Origin: a virus
Virus record (IMG/VR): IMGVR_UViG_3300017769_000077
Coordinates: 1-30,680 of that record
DNA: 30,680 bases
Direction: 5' to 3' (one strand)
Shown: positions 7,317-13,784 of the stretch, one piece after another
Numbering within the stretch: position 1 is the first letter of the stretch
Layout of the letters: every line of letters starts with the position of its first letter
Notes under the pieces: model-generated
What the model was told of the DNA's origin: nothing
The model's input: the letters and a program-made list of their open reading frames with translations, nothing else
Databases searched by the model: none
Position numbers and translations under genes: made by a program

Positions 7317-8247
7317 TATATCGTTTAAGCATTTTCCAATCTTTGTGACCGCTAACTAAAGCAACCTCAGGAATTTGAAAACCTTTTTCAAACAAACGAC
7401 TTATACCTTCATGTCTCATGTCATTAAAACGAAGATCATCAAACTGTAACTTAGCCATCAATCGTTGCCACTGACTCTTTAATGCTTCATAACTAGGTAA
7501 GTCATTACGCATCATTAAGTTATAAGCCTTTGTTGGTATTGGTATTTTTCTTTTACCAATATGTTTCACCGTCTTATGTTCATCTAAAATTAATAAATAA
7601 CCATTCTTTGTTTTCTCAATTTTATATTCACGGTTAATCCATTCCGCCTTACGCATACATGTTAGTATAGCAATCTTAACGCTGGACCATAACTCAGATG
7701 ACCCATGCTTACACAACATTTTTAATTCGTAAAACGATGGACGACGATCACGCGCATCATCACCTGTAACTGGCTTCTTCACCTCCACAGCAGGATTTAT
7801 TATTCGCATTTCATGTTCTTCAATAGCATGATCATAAATTTGTTTAATACGATTAACACGCTTATGAATACTGGTAGGTGCTAAATGTTTTTTACTGGTT
7901 ACGTATTGCTTAATTATTTTTTTTGTTAGATGTAAAGGTCCTTCTTTTATATCTAATAATAATCTAAAATCTTTTACCAGCTTCCTTACCATCCGTATCT
8001 GTGCTATTTCATCAGATAATTCAGGAAGTTTTTCTTTTTCATATAAGATAGCTAACTCATCAAAACATTTATTTTCTGAGTAGGTATCTAGCTTCTTACG
8101 ATCTATGTCGGTGATGGTATGATGAATAAACTTTTCCGCAATAGTTTTATCAAAAAATTTTTCAGAGATTTCCACGCCTTGCATCCTAATGCAAACATGG
8201 AAAACTTTGGTCCCATCTTTCTTAATATATTCTTTCGTATATTTCAT
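7276..8247 (-). CDS. int: Tyrosine-family site-specific integrase
   Basis: 323 residues from the ATG at 8247, which has AAAAGGAAAC upstream; the frame is open further up only because it runs through the attP tRNA remnant. The N-terminal 150 residues contain arm-binding and core-binding helices (SAM-like, residues about 60-150). Catalytic residues: R199 (LTCMRKAEW), K225 (DEHKTVKH), N275-D-M-R278 (the usual first His of HxxR is Asn here), H301 (VSGHKDW) and nucleophile Tyr310 (KRYTNL). It should recombine attP with the host tRNA-Phe gene. The promoter with an operator lies beyond attP at 8380-8408, so integration would separate it from the gene. Confidence 0.92.
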   Translation of the reverse strand: MKYTKEYIKKDGTKVFHVCIRMQGVEISEKFFDKTIAEKFIHHTITDIDRKKLDTYSENKCFDELAILYEKEKLPELSDEIAQIRMVRKLVKDFRLLLDIKEGPLHLTKKIIKQYVTSKKHLAPTSIHKRVNRIKQIYDHAIEEHEMRIINPAVEVKKPVTGDDARDRRPSFYELKMLCKHGSSELWSSVKIAILTCMRKAEWINREYKIEKTKNGYLLILDEHKTVKHIGKRKIPIPTKAYNLMMRNDLPSYEALKSQWQRLMAKLQFDDLRFNDMRHEGISRLFEKGFQIPEVALVSGHKDWKMLKRYTNLRPENLLKKLN

Positions 8248-8316
8248 TTTGTTTCCTTTTGTGTTAATACCGAGAAAAAAGATGTCTAAGCAGGATACTC
8301 GCCCCTCGCCATGAGA

Positions 8317-8361
8317 CTGAAAATCCTCGTGTCGGTGGTTCGATTCCACCCTTGGGCACCA
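8317..8361 (+). other. attP core: 3' half of tRNA-Phe
   Basis: From the anticodon loop C-T-GAA-A-A (8317-8323) the sequence continues through the 3' anticodon stem, variable loop, a perfect T-arm (GGTGG-TTCGATT-CCACC, 8334-8350), acceptor strand CTTGGGC and ACCA at 8358-8361. The 5' half, D-arm and the expected GCCCAAG are absent. A tRNA 3' half next to int with phage genes on both sides is the standard look of attP rather than attL/attR. Anticodon GAA gives Phe. A crossover in the anticodon or T-arm region would rebuild the host tRNA. Confidence 0.85.
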
Positions 8362-8379
8362 CTTTTCTAGGTATTATCT

Positions 8380-8425
8380 ACAATATAAAAATGTTCTATG
8401 TTTGTCAAACCATATAACAATGTTA
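8380..8425 (-). promoter_or_regulatory. int promoter with single operator, upstream of attP
   Basis: On the minus strand TTGACA (8403-8408) and TATTGT (8380-8385) are 17 bases apart and point at int. Immediately upstream of the -35 is GGTAACATTGTTATATGG (8411-8428 region), the same TAACA-T-TGTTA palindrome found at the accessory cassettes. The transcript would cross attP antisense to the tRNA half before reaching int. Confidence 0.6.
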
Positions 8426-8455
8426 CCATTTCAATACGATTTGTGAAATATCGGG

Positions 8456-8512
8456 AAAAAAAGCAGGGGATAGTTAGATTAGGACTTAGTTATCTACTGG
8501 GATTACCCCCTG
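8456..8512. terminator. Possible bidirectional terminator after the early operon
   Basis: CAGGGG (8464-8469) and CCCCTG (8507-8512) are inverted repeats around a 37-base loop. On the minus strand the distal arm is followed by CTTTTTTT, and on the plus strand by TTTTTC. The 6-bp GC stem is good but the loop is long, so termination is only possible, not certain. It would separate the early operon from the int promoter. Confidence 0.4.
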
Positions 8513-8724
8513 TTTTTCTTTAGTTTTATCAATCTTTTTAGATAAAACTCGGCTTTAAGTAGGTCCTCAATGCCGTTTTTTCTTTCGTATCTGAATAAAT
8601 ATTTAAATATATTAAATATTAAAGCACCTTTAAATTGCTCATTAGATAGAAAATCTTTTGCAATATCTAGGAATTCTTTTTTCCCAGATGTGTAATGATC
8701 AGGATGATTTACAGGGTCACTCAC
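8503..8724 (-). CDS. DUF3310-like protein
   Basis: 73 residues from a GTG start overlapping the 3' end of the upstream 37-residue frame. The N terminus VNHPDHYTSGKKEFLDIA and the later FNIFKYLFRYERKNGIEDLL with KAEFYLKRLI match the small phage DUF3310 (SaV-like) family, whose hallmarks are NHPxHY and K-Y-[LI]-x-R. Members are frequent in phage early operons and their biochemical role is not settled. Length agrees with single-domain members. It is the last gene of the early minus-strand operon. Confidence 0.8.
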   Translation of the reverse strand: MSDPVNHPDHYTSGKKEFLDIAKDFLSNEQFKGALIFNIFKYLFRYERKNGIEDLLKAEFYLKRLIKLKKNRG

Positions 8725-8830
8725 TTTTTACCATTTCTTGTATGTCGTATTTCATTGTTGGCCACGTATAGCCTAACTCCAAACAGATATTGAGATACCT
8801 GTGGTATAATATTAATTCTTGATTGCTCAA
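8717..8830 (-). CDS. 37-aa coupled small protein (TTG start)
   Basis: A 37-residue frame that fills the gap between two certain genes. Its TTG overlaps the stop of the zinc-finger gene (TTGA) and its stop overlaps the DUF3310 GTG start by 8 bases, a pattern of translational coupling. The peptide (SNQELILYHRYLNICLELGY then TWPTMKYDIQEMVKSE) is helical and amphipathic. No ATG is available for this frame except internally. The tight overlaps on both sides are the main evidence; function unknown. Confidence 0.5.
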   Translation of the reverse strand: MSNQELILYHRYLNICLELGYTWPTMKYDIQEMVKSE

Positions 8831-9018
8831 CCAATGATACCTGTTGCCCTTCTTCGACAAGGGTCACAAAATCTATCAAACTTTGAGTCTGAATAATAAT
8901 TAGACGGGCATAAAGTACATTTTTTTACTACTTTATTTTTCTTACTGGGACTTGTAATCTTTGTGTAATTTTCATCTCTATATTTTTTATACGAAAATCT
9001 TCTAGCTAATGTACTCAT
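8827..9018 (-). CDS. Small zinc-finger protein
   Basis: 63 residues; the ATG overlaps the upstream stop (ATGA). The N terminus is basic (ARRFSYKKYRDENYTK), and C34-x-x-C37 with C51-x-x-C54 (CTLCPSNYYSDSKFDRFCDP) forms a treble-clef-like four-Cys zinc site followed by RRR. This layout fits a small DNA- or RNA-binding protein. It sits in the early operon between a coiled-coil gene and DUF3310. No exact family can be named. Confidence 0.65.
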   Translation of the reverse strand: MSTLARRFSYKKYRDENYTKITSPSKKNKVVKKCTLCPSNYYSDSKFDRFCDPCRRRATGIIG

Positions 9019-9218
9019 TTTTTTGCAAACTCTGGCTGGTCTTGTTTCAGTTTCTCATTCTCTGTTCTCAAAGTAAAATTTTTATCGGCCCAACTATCTA
9101 ATCGTTCCGTTAAAAAAGTATTATGGGTAGTAAGTTCCTTGTTCTCTTTACGTAACTTTCTATTTTCATTAACCAAATCTTTTATTGTTTTATCTTTATC
9201 CTCTATAGTTGTTTCCAT
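9015..9218 (-). CDS. Small coiled-coil protein
   Basis: 67 residues from ATG at 9218, chosen because AGGAG lies 5 bases upstream; the longer frame from 9260 has no ribosome site. Almost the entire chain is a charged helix with leucines at heptad spacing (TIKDLVNENRKLRKENKEL, later ERLDSWADKNFTLRTENEKL), so it is a predicted dimeric coiled coil. The frame overlaps the nuclease gene end by 23 bases. Function unknown; it may tether or scaffold early proteins. Confidence 0.6.
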   Translation of the reverse strand: METTIEDKDKTIKDLVNENRKLRKENKELTTHNTFLTERLDSWADKNFTLRTENEKLKQDQPEFAKK

Positions 9219-9696
9219 GTAACTCCTGTTGTTTGATTGCATATGTTGGACCATAACCAAGGTCTGTCATGTTATGATCTTGATAAACTTCTTCACTTTT
9301 CATCCAACCTTTGTAAGTAAATTTTCTATCCAATCCTGTCATCAATACATAGACATCTATACCGCCATCATATTTTTTCTTTGGAGTCACCAGCAATTGA
9401 CCCTCATTCATCTTCGTTGTTTTAATATCAATAGCAACACCATCAATAAAACAATCCGCAGAACCTTTTCGTGGATGATAAGATAAGTCAGGATAGCAAT
9501 TCATCATTTTACAAAATGCTATTTCCGATAATGTTCCTGACTCAACAATTTCTTTATTGGTCTTTCGTGATGCCATTTTTCTATTCACCACATTTTTAGT
9601 TTCACACTCGTGATAACGTCGATAGGCTAACTCTTTAGCTAACTCTATTTCTAAATCATTAAGCGATACAGAATGATTAATCTCAGGTAACATCAT
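9196..9696 (-). CDS. PD-(D/E)XK nuclease-like protein
   Basis: 166 residues. E58 (TLSEIAFCKMM), D81 (GSADCFIDG) and D90-x-K92 (AIDIKTTK) match the order E ... PD ... (D/E)xK of the restriction-like nuclease fold, with beta strands around them (FIDGVAIDIKT). This is the second nuclease of that fold in the operon; the other is the RecB-like protein at 11791-12429. A role in DNA processing or host DNA breakdown is likely but the substrate is open. The ATG sits over the end of the previous gene, with AAGGG upstream. Confidence 0.7.
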   Translation of the reverse strand: MMLPEINHSVSLNDLEIELAKELAYRRYHECETKNVVNRKMASRKTNKEIVESGTLSEIAFCKMMNCYPDLSYHPRKGSADCFIDGVAIDIKTTKMNEGQLLVTPKKKYDGGIDVYVLMTGLDRKFTYKGWMKSEEVYQDHNMTDLGYGPTYAIKQQELHGNNYRG

Positions 9697-10057
9697 AGAT
9701 ACCCTTCTCTATCTTAACTCTATCTAATGCTTTCTCTTGTCTTAGATCATCCTGATGATGTGTTAATTGTAGAACCATGGCATTGGCTCTAAATAATTCT
9801 ACTTCATCCATGCATAAATCTTCTAAATGATTTGAATATTCTCTATGATTAAAAGCATGCCATTCAGCTTCTTTACCTGTCTTGTTTCCTTTTTCTTGTA
9901 TGCAAAGTTTACTGAATAAAACTTTCGTATACTTTTCTAAGTAATGCACTCTAGCTTTACATTCACCCATATATTCATTAGCATCAAAAATAGCTTTAGC
10001 TAATAACTCTCTGTCTACGGGTAATGGATTAGGTAAGGAAAATTTTTTGTTGTTCAT
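9683..10057 (-). CDS. Conserved-type early helical protein, unknown
   Basis: 124 residues, all helical by composition, without a membrane segment. Residues 17-50 (ELLAKAIFDANEYMGECKAR then VHYLEKYTKVLFSKLC) and 85-110 (VELFRANAMVLQLTHHQDDL) form two long helices with a His/Glu-rich linker. Its gene starts 27 bases inside the end of the HNH-like gene and ends over the nuclease start, so all three are co-translated. No family was recognised. It probably assists the neighbouring nucleases. Confidence 0.6.
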   Translation of the reverse strand: MNNKKFSLPNPLPVDRELLAKAIFDANEYMGECKARVHYLEKYTKVLFSKLCIQEKGNKTGKEAEWHAFNHREYSNHLEDLCMDEVELFRANAMVLQLTHHQDDLRQEKALDRVKIEKGIYDVT

Positions 10058-10355
10058 ATATATCTCTTATTTTTTTACTTGGTGATGTGGCCCAATACTT
10101 TTTAGCCATTGGACTAATCATTAAACGATGAAGATGCCATTCTAATTCATTGTGCTGGTGTTGTTGTTCATGGAGTAAATGATGCATAGGTATGGTCCAT
10201 TGATCTGAAACACGCTTACCCATCATAAATCTTTCACCAAGAAATTTAACATGGCAACATTGAACACCTTCTGTAGCACCAGTATAAAAACAAGGCTGTG
10301 ATGCTACGTGGCGTTGATGTTCTTTACTTATTATTATTTGACTGTCTAGGCTCAT
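10029..10355 (-). CDS. HNH-like nuclease (DUF968/YbcO-type pattern)
   Basis: 108 residues. The motif series PCFYTG (C22), QCCHVKF (C33/C34, H35), SDQWTIPMHHLLH (H58, H59, H62) and H66 follows the Cys/His layout of phage recombination nucleases of the DUF968/YbcO type, a variant of the HNH (His-Me finger) fold: a zinc knuckle, an acidic Asp before the core, then HH on the metal-binding helix. Such enzymes nick DNA during recombination or resolution. Placement in the ERF operon supports this. The exact family remains to be confirmed. Confidence 0.55.
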   Translation of the reverse strand: MSLDSQIIISKEHQRHVASQPCFYTGATEGVQCCHVKFLGERFMMGKRVSDQWTIPMHHLLHEQQHQHNELEWHLHRLMISPMAKKYWATSPSKKIRDIYEQQKIFLT

Positions 10356-10492
10356 TTTTTTAATATTGTAAATCTTTTGTGGTTAGGATTAGGATTAGAC
10401 ATTGAATGAACGCCTATCCATTTGTACTTATCTTTTTTATTAATAAAACTTGGCCACAATTTTTCTAATACACATTCTATAAAAATACTCAT
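10352..10492 (-). CDS. 46-aa early protein
   Basis: The ATG at 10492 is chosen because TTTAGGAG lies 7 bases upstream; longer frames begin inside the previous gene and have no ribosome site. The 46 residues start with a hydrophobic helix (MSIFIECVLEKLWPSFI) and end in a basic stretch (NPNPNHKRFTILKK). Its stop overlaps the ATG of the nuclease gene (ATGA). Function unknown. Confidence 0.6.
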   Translation of the reverse strand: MSIFIECVLEKLWPSFINKKDKYKWIGVHSMSNPNPNHKRFTILKK

Positions 10493-10511
10493 AATAACTC
10501 TCCTAAAATAT

Positions 10512-10787
10512 TTATATGTTTTCATCTTTGTAATTTCTAAAACTACTTGTTTTAGGTTTCTTAGCATCCTGTATCTGTTGCTTCCTCGTAGCAAAATAAG
10601 GTTCTAATAAAATACTAATTACGGTGTAATCATTTGGTGCAGTCTTGATTAAGTGACGCGTCAAAAAAGTTGATATAGCTAAAGAGAAAGTAGCGGAGGA
10701 AACTTTGCTATGCTTTTTTAACACGTCATCTAAATCAAGCAATACCGAAGAAAAATCTTTTTTAAAATTTTTATCTTGCGGTATCAT
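10512..10787 (-). CDS. Early helical protein, unknown
   Basis: 91 residues from ATG at 10787 (a longer TTG frame from 10805 is less likely). The protein is helical with a conserved-looking centre (LDDVLKKHSKVSSATFSLAI) and ends in a basic tail (KPKTSSFRNYKDENI). The pattern LTRHLIKTAPNDYTVISILL suggests a small folded domain. It lies between the N/Q-rich protein and the 46-residue gene with the usual short gaps of this operon. No family assigned. Confidence 0.55.
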   Translation of the reverse strand: MIPQDKNFKKDFSSVLLDLDDVLKKHSKVSSATFSLAISTFLTRHLIKTAPNDYTVISILLEPYFATRKQQIQDAKKPKTSSFRNYKDENI

Positions 10788-10833
10788 CTGACGGACCCAA
10801 CACAAAAGGAGGAAACAAAAGGTCCGAAACTCA

Positions 10834-11175
10834 TTATCTATTATTCCAGTTATTGTTATTTTGATAACCTTGATTATTATTATAACCTTGATTATTGCCT
10901 TGGTTATTACCTTGATTATTGTTTTGATAACCTTGGTTATTATTTTGATTATTATTTTGGTTATTATCTTGATCAGGTTTCCATGTATTTATTTCAGCAT
11001 ATACAGAACCATCATCTTTTCTTTTTAAATCTAAGTTAATTCTTTCTTCATTAGAATTTTGCAATGTTGATAATAATTGTGGAACATCTATTCCAATCTT
11101 GCAAACTAACCAATCTAAATTAGGTGGTGATTGATTTACATATAATCCATTTAAAAATTGTTTTTCTTTATTCAT
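10834..11175 (-). CDS. Asn/Gln/Gly-rich protein, possible ssDNA-binding partner
   Basis: 113 residues with AGGAG upstream of ATG. The first 68 residues are a folded domain (FLNGLYVNQSPPNLDWLVCK and INLDLKRKDDGSVYAEINTW); proteins with this start are common in phages next to recombination genes. Residues 69-113 are low-complexity N/Q/G/Y repeats (NNQGYQNNNQGNNQG), like the disordered tails of single-strand DNA-binding proteins. Position directly after the ERF genes fits an ssDNA or replication role, but the fold cannot be identified as OB from sequence alone. Confidence 0.65.
   Translation of the reverse strand: MNKEKQFLNGLYVNQSPPNLDWLVCKIGIDVPQLLSTLQNSNEERINLDLKRKDDGSVYAEINTWKPDQDNNQNNNQNNNQGYQNNNQGNNQGNNQGYNNNQGYQNNNNWNNR
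10840..10970 (-). repeat. Short tandem repeat coding for the N/Q-rich tail
   Basis: Imperfect units of about 12-15 bases (plus strand TTATTACCTTGATTATT and variants) are repeated through the 3' part of the gene. The repeats encode NNQG-type peptides. A plus-strand open frame here is only their antisense shadow. Confidence 0.7.
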
Positions 11176-11359
11176 TATAACTCCTCGTTAAATTGTTTTT
11201 GGAATGTGTTGTTGAACTCGCTTCTTCCCGTGAATAACAAATCCCTCCTGAAAAAACACATTCCGCTTGTGAGAAAAAGGTAATAATCTCACAAACATTA
11301 TCTGCTCGCCATTGAGAGTCAGGAGTACCAGCAGATAAATTCTTATTATTTTCTTTCAT
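11168..11359 (-). CDS. Small Cys-containing protein in the ERF operon
   Basis: 63 residues from ATG at 11359, inside the last codons of the ERF gene; a longer frame from 11431 overlaps ERF too far to be likely. Cys24, Cys35 and Cys42 (DNVCEIITFFSQAECVFSGG) sit in a hydrophobic region. The start has only a weak ribosome site, so coupling to ERF translation is probable. The 3' end overlaps the next gene by 8 bases. No family recognised. Confidence 0.5.
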   Translation of the reverse strand: MKENNKNLSAGTPDSQWRADNVCEIITFFSQAECVFSGGICYSREEASSTTHSKNNLTRSYNE

Positions 11360-11798
11360 AATTACTTTTATTATATTGCTTATAAGTCTCGTTTGTTTTG
11401 TTACCTGATGCTTGATTGCCGTCATCTTCAAAGTCAGCTTCCAAGTTAAGCATTGCTTGAATATGGTATCTACGAAAATACGTTATACCCGAACCAACTT
11501 GCTGGGGTGTGGAATTAGAATGACCAATAATAGATGTTGATGAAATGGATTGACCGCTAGATAAATGTGTAATGGTAGTTTTTAAAAAATTTAAACCATC
11601 ATTATATTCACATTGATAACTTATCGATATGCCATGTTTAATTAATGCATCTTTACAAGCCTTGTTAATATCTGCCAAGGTACTAAATTTATGTGGGTCA
11701 CCTTGTTGTGTTTTAAAAAAATTATTTTGTCCGTTTTTTTCTAATGGCTCAAAATCTATTTTAGCTAACTCAATAGCTTCTAAAACTTTTTCAGTCAT
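11346..11798 (-). CDS. erf: ERF-family single-strand annealing protein
   Basis: 150 residues. The block GSGITYFRRYHIQAMLNLEA (102-121) followed by E124-D125-D126 is the signature of the ERF recombinase family (P22 Erf and relatives: GS.ITYARRY..... L....EDDD). N-terminal residues 35-60 (PHKFSTLADINKACKDALIK) also match the usual ERF start. ERF anneals complementary single strands during phage circularisation and recombination. It is directly downstream of a RecB-like nuclease with an 8-base overlap, a standard exonuclease/annealase pair. The C-terminal 20 residues are a short polar tail. Confidence 0.88.
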   Translation of the reverse strand: MTEKVLEAIELAKIDFEPLEKNGQNNFFKTQQGDPHKFSTLADINKACKDALIKHGISISYQCEYNDGLNFLKTTITHLSSGQSISSTSIIGHSNSTPQQVGSGITYFRRYHIQAMLNLEADFEDDGNQASGNKTNETYKQYNKSNYERK

Positions 11799-12429
11799 CT
11801 TTCCTCCTCATTACTTTGTTAATTAATTTTTCGGTTTCATAACATTCACTATATTTTTTGAATTGTTTTGAACCCAAGGCTAAATCTTTTTTAGAATATT
11901 TTTTTATTTGTGTTTGATCATCGTCTTTAGGAAAACGAACAATGATAGCTTCATCTACTTCAATACCATCTTCAAGTTTAATTAATTCACTGTAAGCACC
12001 AAGCTGGATAAGGTGGTCACCGTACATATTTTTAGAAGTTTTAAAATCTATTAAAATATACTTGTCATCTTTTTTAACCAAAAGATCAGGACATCCACCA
12101 CAGTTTAATTTTTTATTTGTATATGTTTTCTCGGTCCAAATAACTTCACAATCATAATTATTCCACCATTCTAAAAACTGTTGGAAACAATGATGCACCA
12201 CAGGGTCTTTAGATACAAATGGTTCATTGCCTTTTATGTATTCTTCTGCAAGATTATGAAGGTCAGTACCTATGTCACCAGCTTTTTTCTTTTCTTCACG
12301 ATAATCTAAACCGTTCATTCCGCATTGCCATGCCCAATGAATTAATGAGTCAGCACTTTTATAACGACCAATCTTAGTCGTTACACCAGCAACTCGTTTA
12401 CCATCAATCTTATAAGGAACTGTAGGCAC
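11791..12429 (-). CDS. Cas4/RecB-like PD-(D/E)XK exonuclease
   Basis: 212 residues. Motifs in order: H58 (GTDLHNLAEEY), E100, D115 (GGCPDLLVKK), D128-x-K130 (YILIDFKTSK) and Q142-x-x-x-Y146 (IQLGAY). That set, including the QxxxY helix, marks the RecB/Cas4-like branch of the PD-(D/E)XK nucleases. The four Cys of an iron-sulfur Cas4 cluster are not evident. It is likely the strand-resecting partner of ERF. The stop and start of this gene and its upstream neighbour share one base. Confidence 0.85.
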   Translation of the reverse strand: MPTVPYKIDGKRVAGVTTKIGRYKSADSLIHWAWQCGMNGLDYREEKKKAGDIGTDLHNLAEEYIKGNEPFVSKDPVVHHCFQQFLEWWNNYDCEVIWTEKTYTNKKLNCGGCPDLLVKKDDKYILIDFKTSKNMYGDHLIQLGAYSELIKLEDGIEVDEAIIVRFPKDDDQTQIKKYSKKDLALGSKQFKKYSECYETEKLINKVMRRKDD

Positions 12430-12695
12430 TAAATCGTCCCCCCGTAACTATCGTTCTCTGAAGCAAAAGATGAATTACCTTTTGGAATACGGCTTTCAAT
12501 AATGTCATCAAGGTTATCAAGCATATCAATGCCTGAGTCATGGATTTCACCAAATTGTTTTTTTAAATCACCTTTAGGACATTCAAGATGTAACTTATTT
12601 ATTTCTTTATAAATTAAATCAAGTCGTGTTCTAATACCCTGTATTTGTAAAAACTTATCATGTGTGATAGATGTTTCTTGGGATTTAGATTTCAT
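12429..12695 (-). CDS. First gene of the early operon, unknown
   Basis: 88 residues; AAAAAGGACC lies upstream of ATG within the leader (ACCAAGACCG) also seen before cassettes A and B. The sequence is charged and helical (IRTRLDLIYKEINKLHLECP, HDSGIDMLDNLDDIIES), with no motif. Being first behind the early promoter, it could be a regulator or host-takeover protein, but this is guesswork. The 3' end abuts the exonuclease start. Confidence 0.65.
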   Translation of the reverse strand: MKSKSQETSITHDKFLQIQGIRTRLDLIYKEINKLHLECPKGDLKKQFGEIHDSGIDMLDNLDDIIESRIPKGNSSFASENDSYGGTI

Positions 12696-12716
12696 CGGTC
12701 TTGGTCCTTTTTGTTT

Positions 12717-12740
12717 AAGGGGTAGTTGACGCTACCCCTT
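12717..12740. promoter_or_regulatory. Leader hairpin of the early operon
   Basis: AAGGGGTAG and CTACCCCTT form a perfect 9-bp stem around the loop TTGACG, 22 bases before the first early gene. On the plus strand the stem is followed by TTATTATTTTT, so it can terminate antisense transcripts. On the minus strand it is an mRNA 5' hairpin near the ribosome site. Confidence 0.6.
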
Positions 12741-12795
12741 TATTATTTTTAGCGATTAGTAACTCACTAAAAAACCTTATGTTTCTTAATGTTCA

Positions 12796-12841
12796 TAAAC
12801 AATTAATTATATGAAATAGATTTGTCAAGTTATTTTGACAA
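12796..12841 (-). promoter_or_regulatory. Early promoter region with repressor-type inverted repeat
   Basis: TTGTCAA (12822-12828) and TTGACAA (12835-12841) form an inverted repeat. On the minus strand TTGACA at 12823-12828 gives a -35, and TATAAT follows 11 bases later or TAATTG 17 bases later, so the exact -10 is unclear. The inverted repeat adjoins ATGTAAAG, also present near the repressor promoter (13678-13684), suggesting a shared operator. Confidence 0.5.
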
Positions 12842-12848
12842 TGTAAAG

Positions 12849-13616
12849 TTATATGGATATTTGTTCTACTTTATAATCTTCATCAAATAAGGTAGCTGTA
12901 GTTATTCGTGGATAAATAGCATTAAATTCACAATCTTTAATTAATGCAAACTCATTAACCCACATATCTTTGTATGACACCATTCTGCCGTTTTCTTTAA
13001 ATTTTAAATCGTCTCTATTTATGTGTTTGCTTTTCCACCATTGAAACACGCAAGTACCATCTTTGTTAAATTCTAATACTTGACCATAATAAAACATATT
13101 GTTTGCTTTTCTTTGAACAAATACATCAACATTAATTAATCTTTCTTTTAATTTTTTATCATTAACCCAATTTTTGTGATCAAAGTCTATAAGAGAAAAT
13201 GCAGGAATATTATTACCATCATAAACACCCCAAAAAAATGCTTTTTGAGATGGTTTTAAAAAAGCATTATTTAAAAAATAAATAACTTCAATAGGTTCAT
13301 CATAATTTCTAGGTACAAAATGAGATTTTTTATAATCAAACTTTTCAATTATTTCTGTTTTAACAATATTATCACTAATAATTTGATTTATTTTAATATC
13401 TAAAACTCTAGCTAATTCTTGAAGTTGTGAAAACTTTACATCAGTAGTGCCTTTTAAAATTGTTGCAATAGTTTGATGAGACATTGAACCATAACCCATA
13501 GGTGCATCAGCAGTAAGCACAGATAATGTTCTGCCTGCTGGAGAATGACCTTTTTCTTTAACTAACGCATTTAAGTTAATTAAATATTTTTTTTGATCTA
13601 ACAGTTTCATTTGCAT
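12849..13616 (-). CDS. XRE-family repressor (CI-like), non-S24 C terminus
   Basis: 255 residues; GAGG precedes ATG. The N-terminal part contains an XRE HTH (SHQTIATILKGTTDVKFSQL and ELARVLDIKINQI at about 47-83). The C-terminal 150 residues (VDVFVQRKANNMFYYGQVLE, CVFQWWKSKHINRDDLKF) are probably a sensing or dimer domain; they do not show the Ser-Lys S24 self-cleavage signature. Its gene diverges from the replication operon and lies before the early operon promoter, the expected place for the lysogeny repressor. Induction would need another mechanism than LexA-like autolysis, if this reading is right. Confidence 0.8.
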   Translation of the reverse strand: MQMKLLDQKKYLINLNALVKEKGHSPAGRTLSVLTADAPMGYGSMSHQTIATILKGTTDVKFSQLQELARVLDIKINQIISDNIVKTEIIEKFDYKKSHFVPRNYDEPIEVIYFLNNAFLKPSQKAFFWGVYDGNNIPAFSLIDFDHKNWVNDKKLKERLINVDVFVQRKANNMFYYGQVLEFNKDGTCVFQWWKSKHINRDDLKFKENGRMVSYKDMWVNEFALIKDCEFNAIYPRITTATLFDEDYKVEQISI

Positions 13617-13784
13617 AAAAAACTACCTCAATTAATAAATGTTTACAAACATTTTATTTATAGACTCTTTTTTACAATGTAAAGATAATTTGACAATTTT
13701 ATTTAAAAATATATTTTGTCAAATATTGGATAAGATTTTCCCACTTTTCCAACAATAATTAAATTAGGACTTAGAAAGTTTAAC
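13617..13784. promoter_or_regulatory. Divergent switch region with palindromic operators
   Basis: Between repressor and LexA-like gene lie AATGTTT-AC-AAACATT (13638-13653), TTTACA-A-TGTAAA (13671-13683) and TTTGACA ... TGTCAAA (13689-13695, 13717-13723). TTGACA at 13690-13695 may serve a plus-strand promoter. The minus-strand repressor promoter may use TTTACA with TATAAA 15 bases on. These palindromes are likely repressor or LexA-like sites. Confidence 0.55.

Noticed and set aside
8248-8349. 34-residue N-terminal extension of int
   Set aside because: It runs through the tRNA-derived attP sequence and has no ribosome site; ATG at 8247 has one.
8281-8361. Complete tRNA gene
   Set aside because: No D-arm and no 5' acceptor strand GCCCAAG; only the 3' half from the anticodon loop fits.
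10776-11039. Tyr/Asp-rich plus-strand frame
   Set aside because: Antisense shadow of the N/Q-rich repeat.
8476-13772. Shared 12-mer ATTAGGACTTAG near 8478 and 13763
   Set aside because: A single 12-base match in AT-rich DNA of this length is expected by chance, and no further similarity surrounds it.
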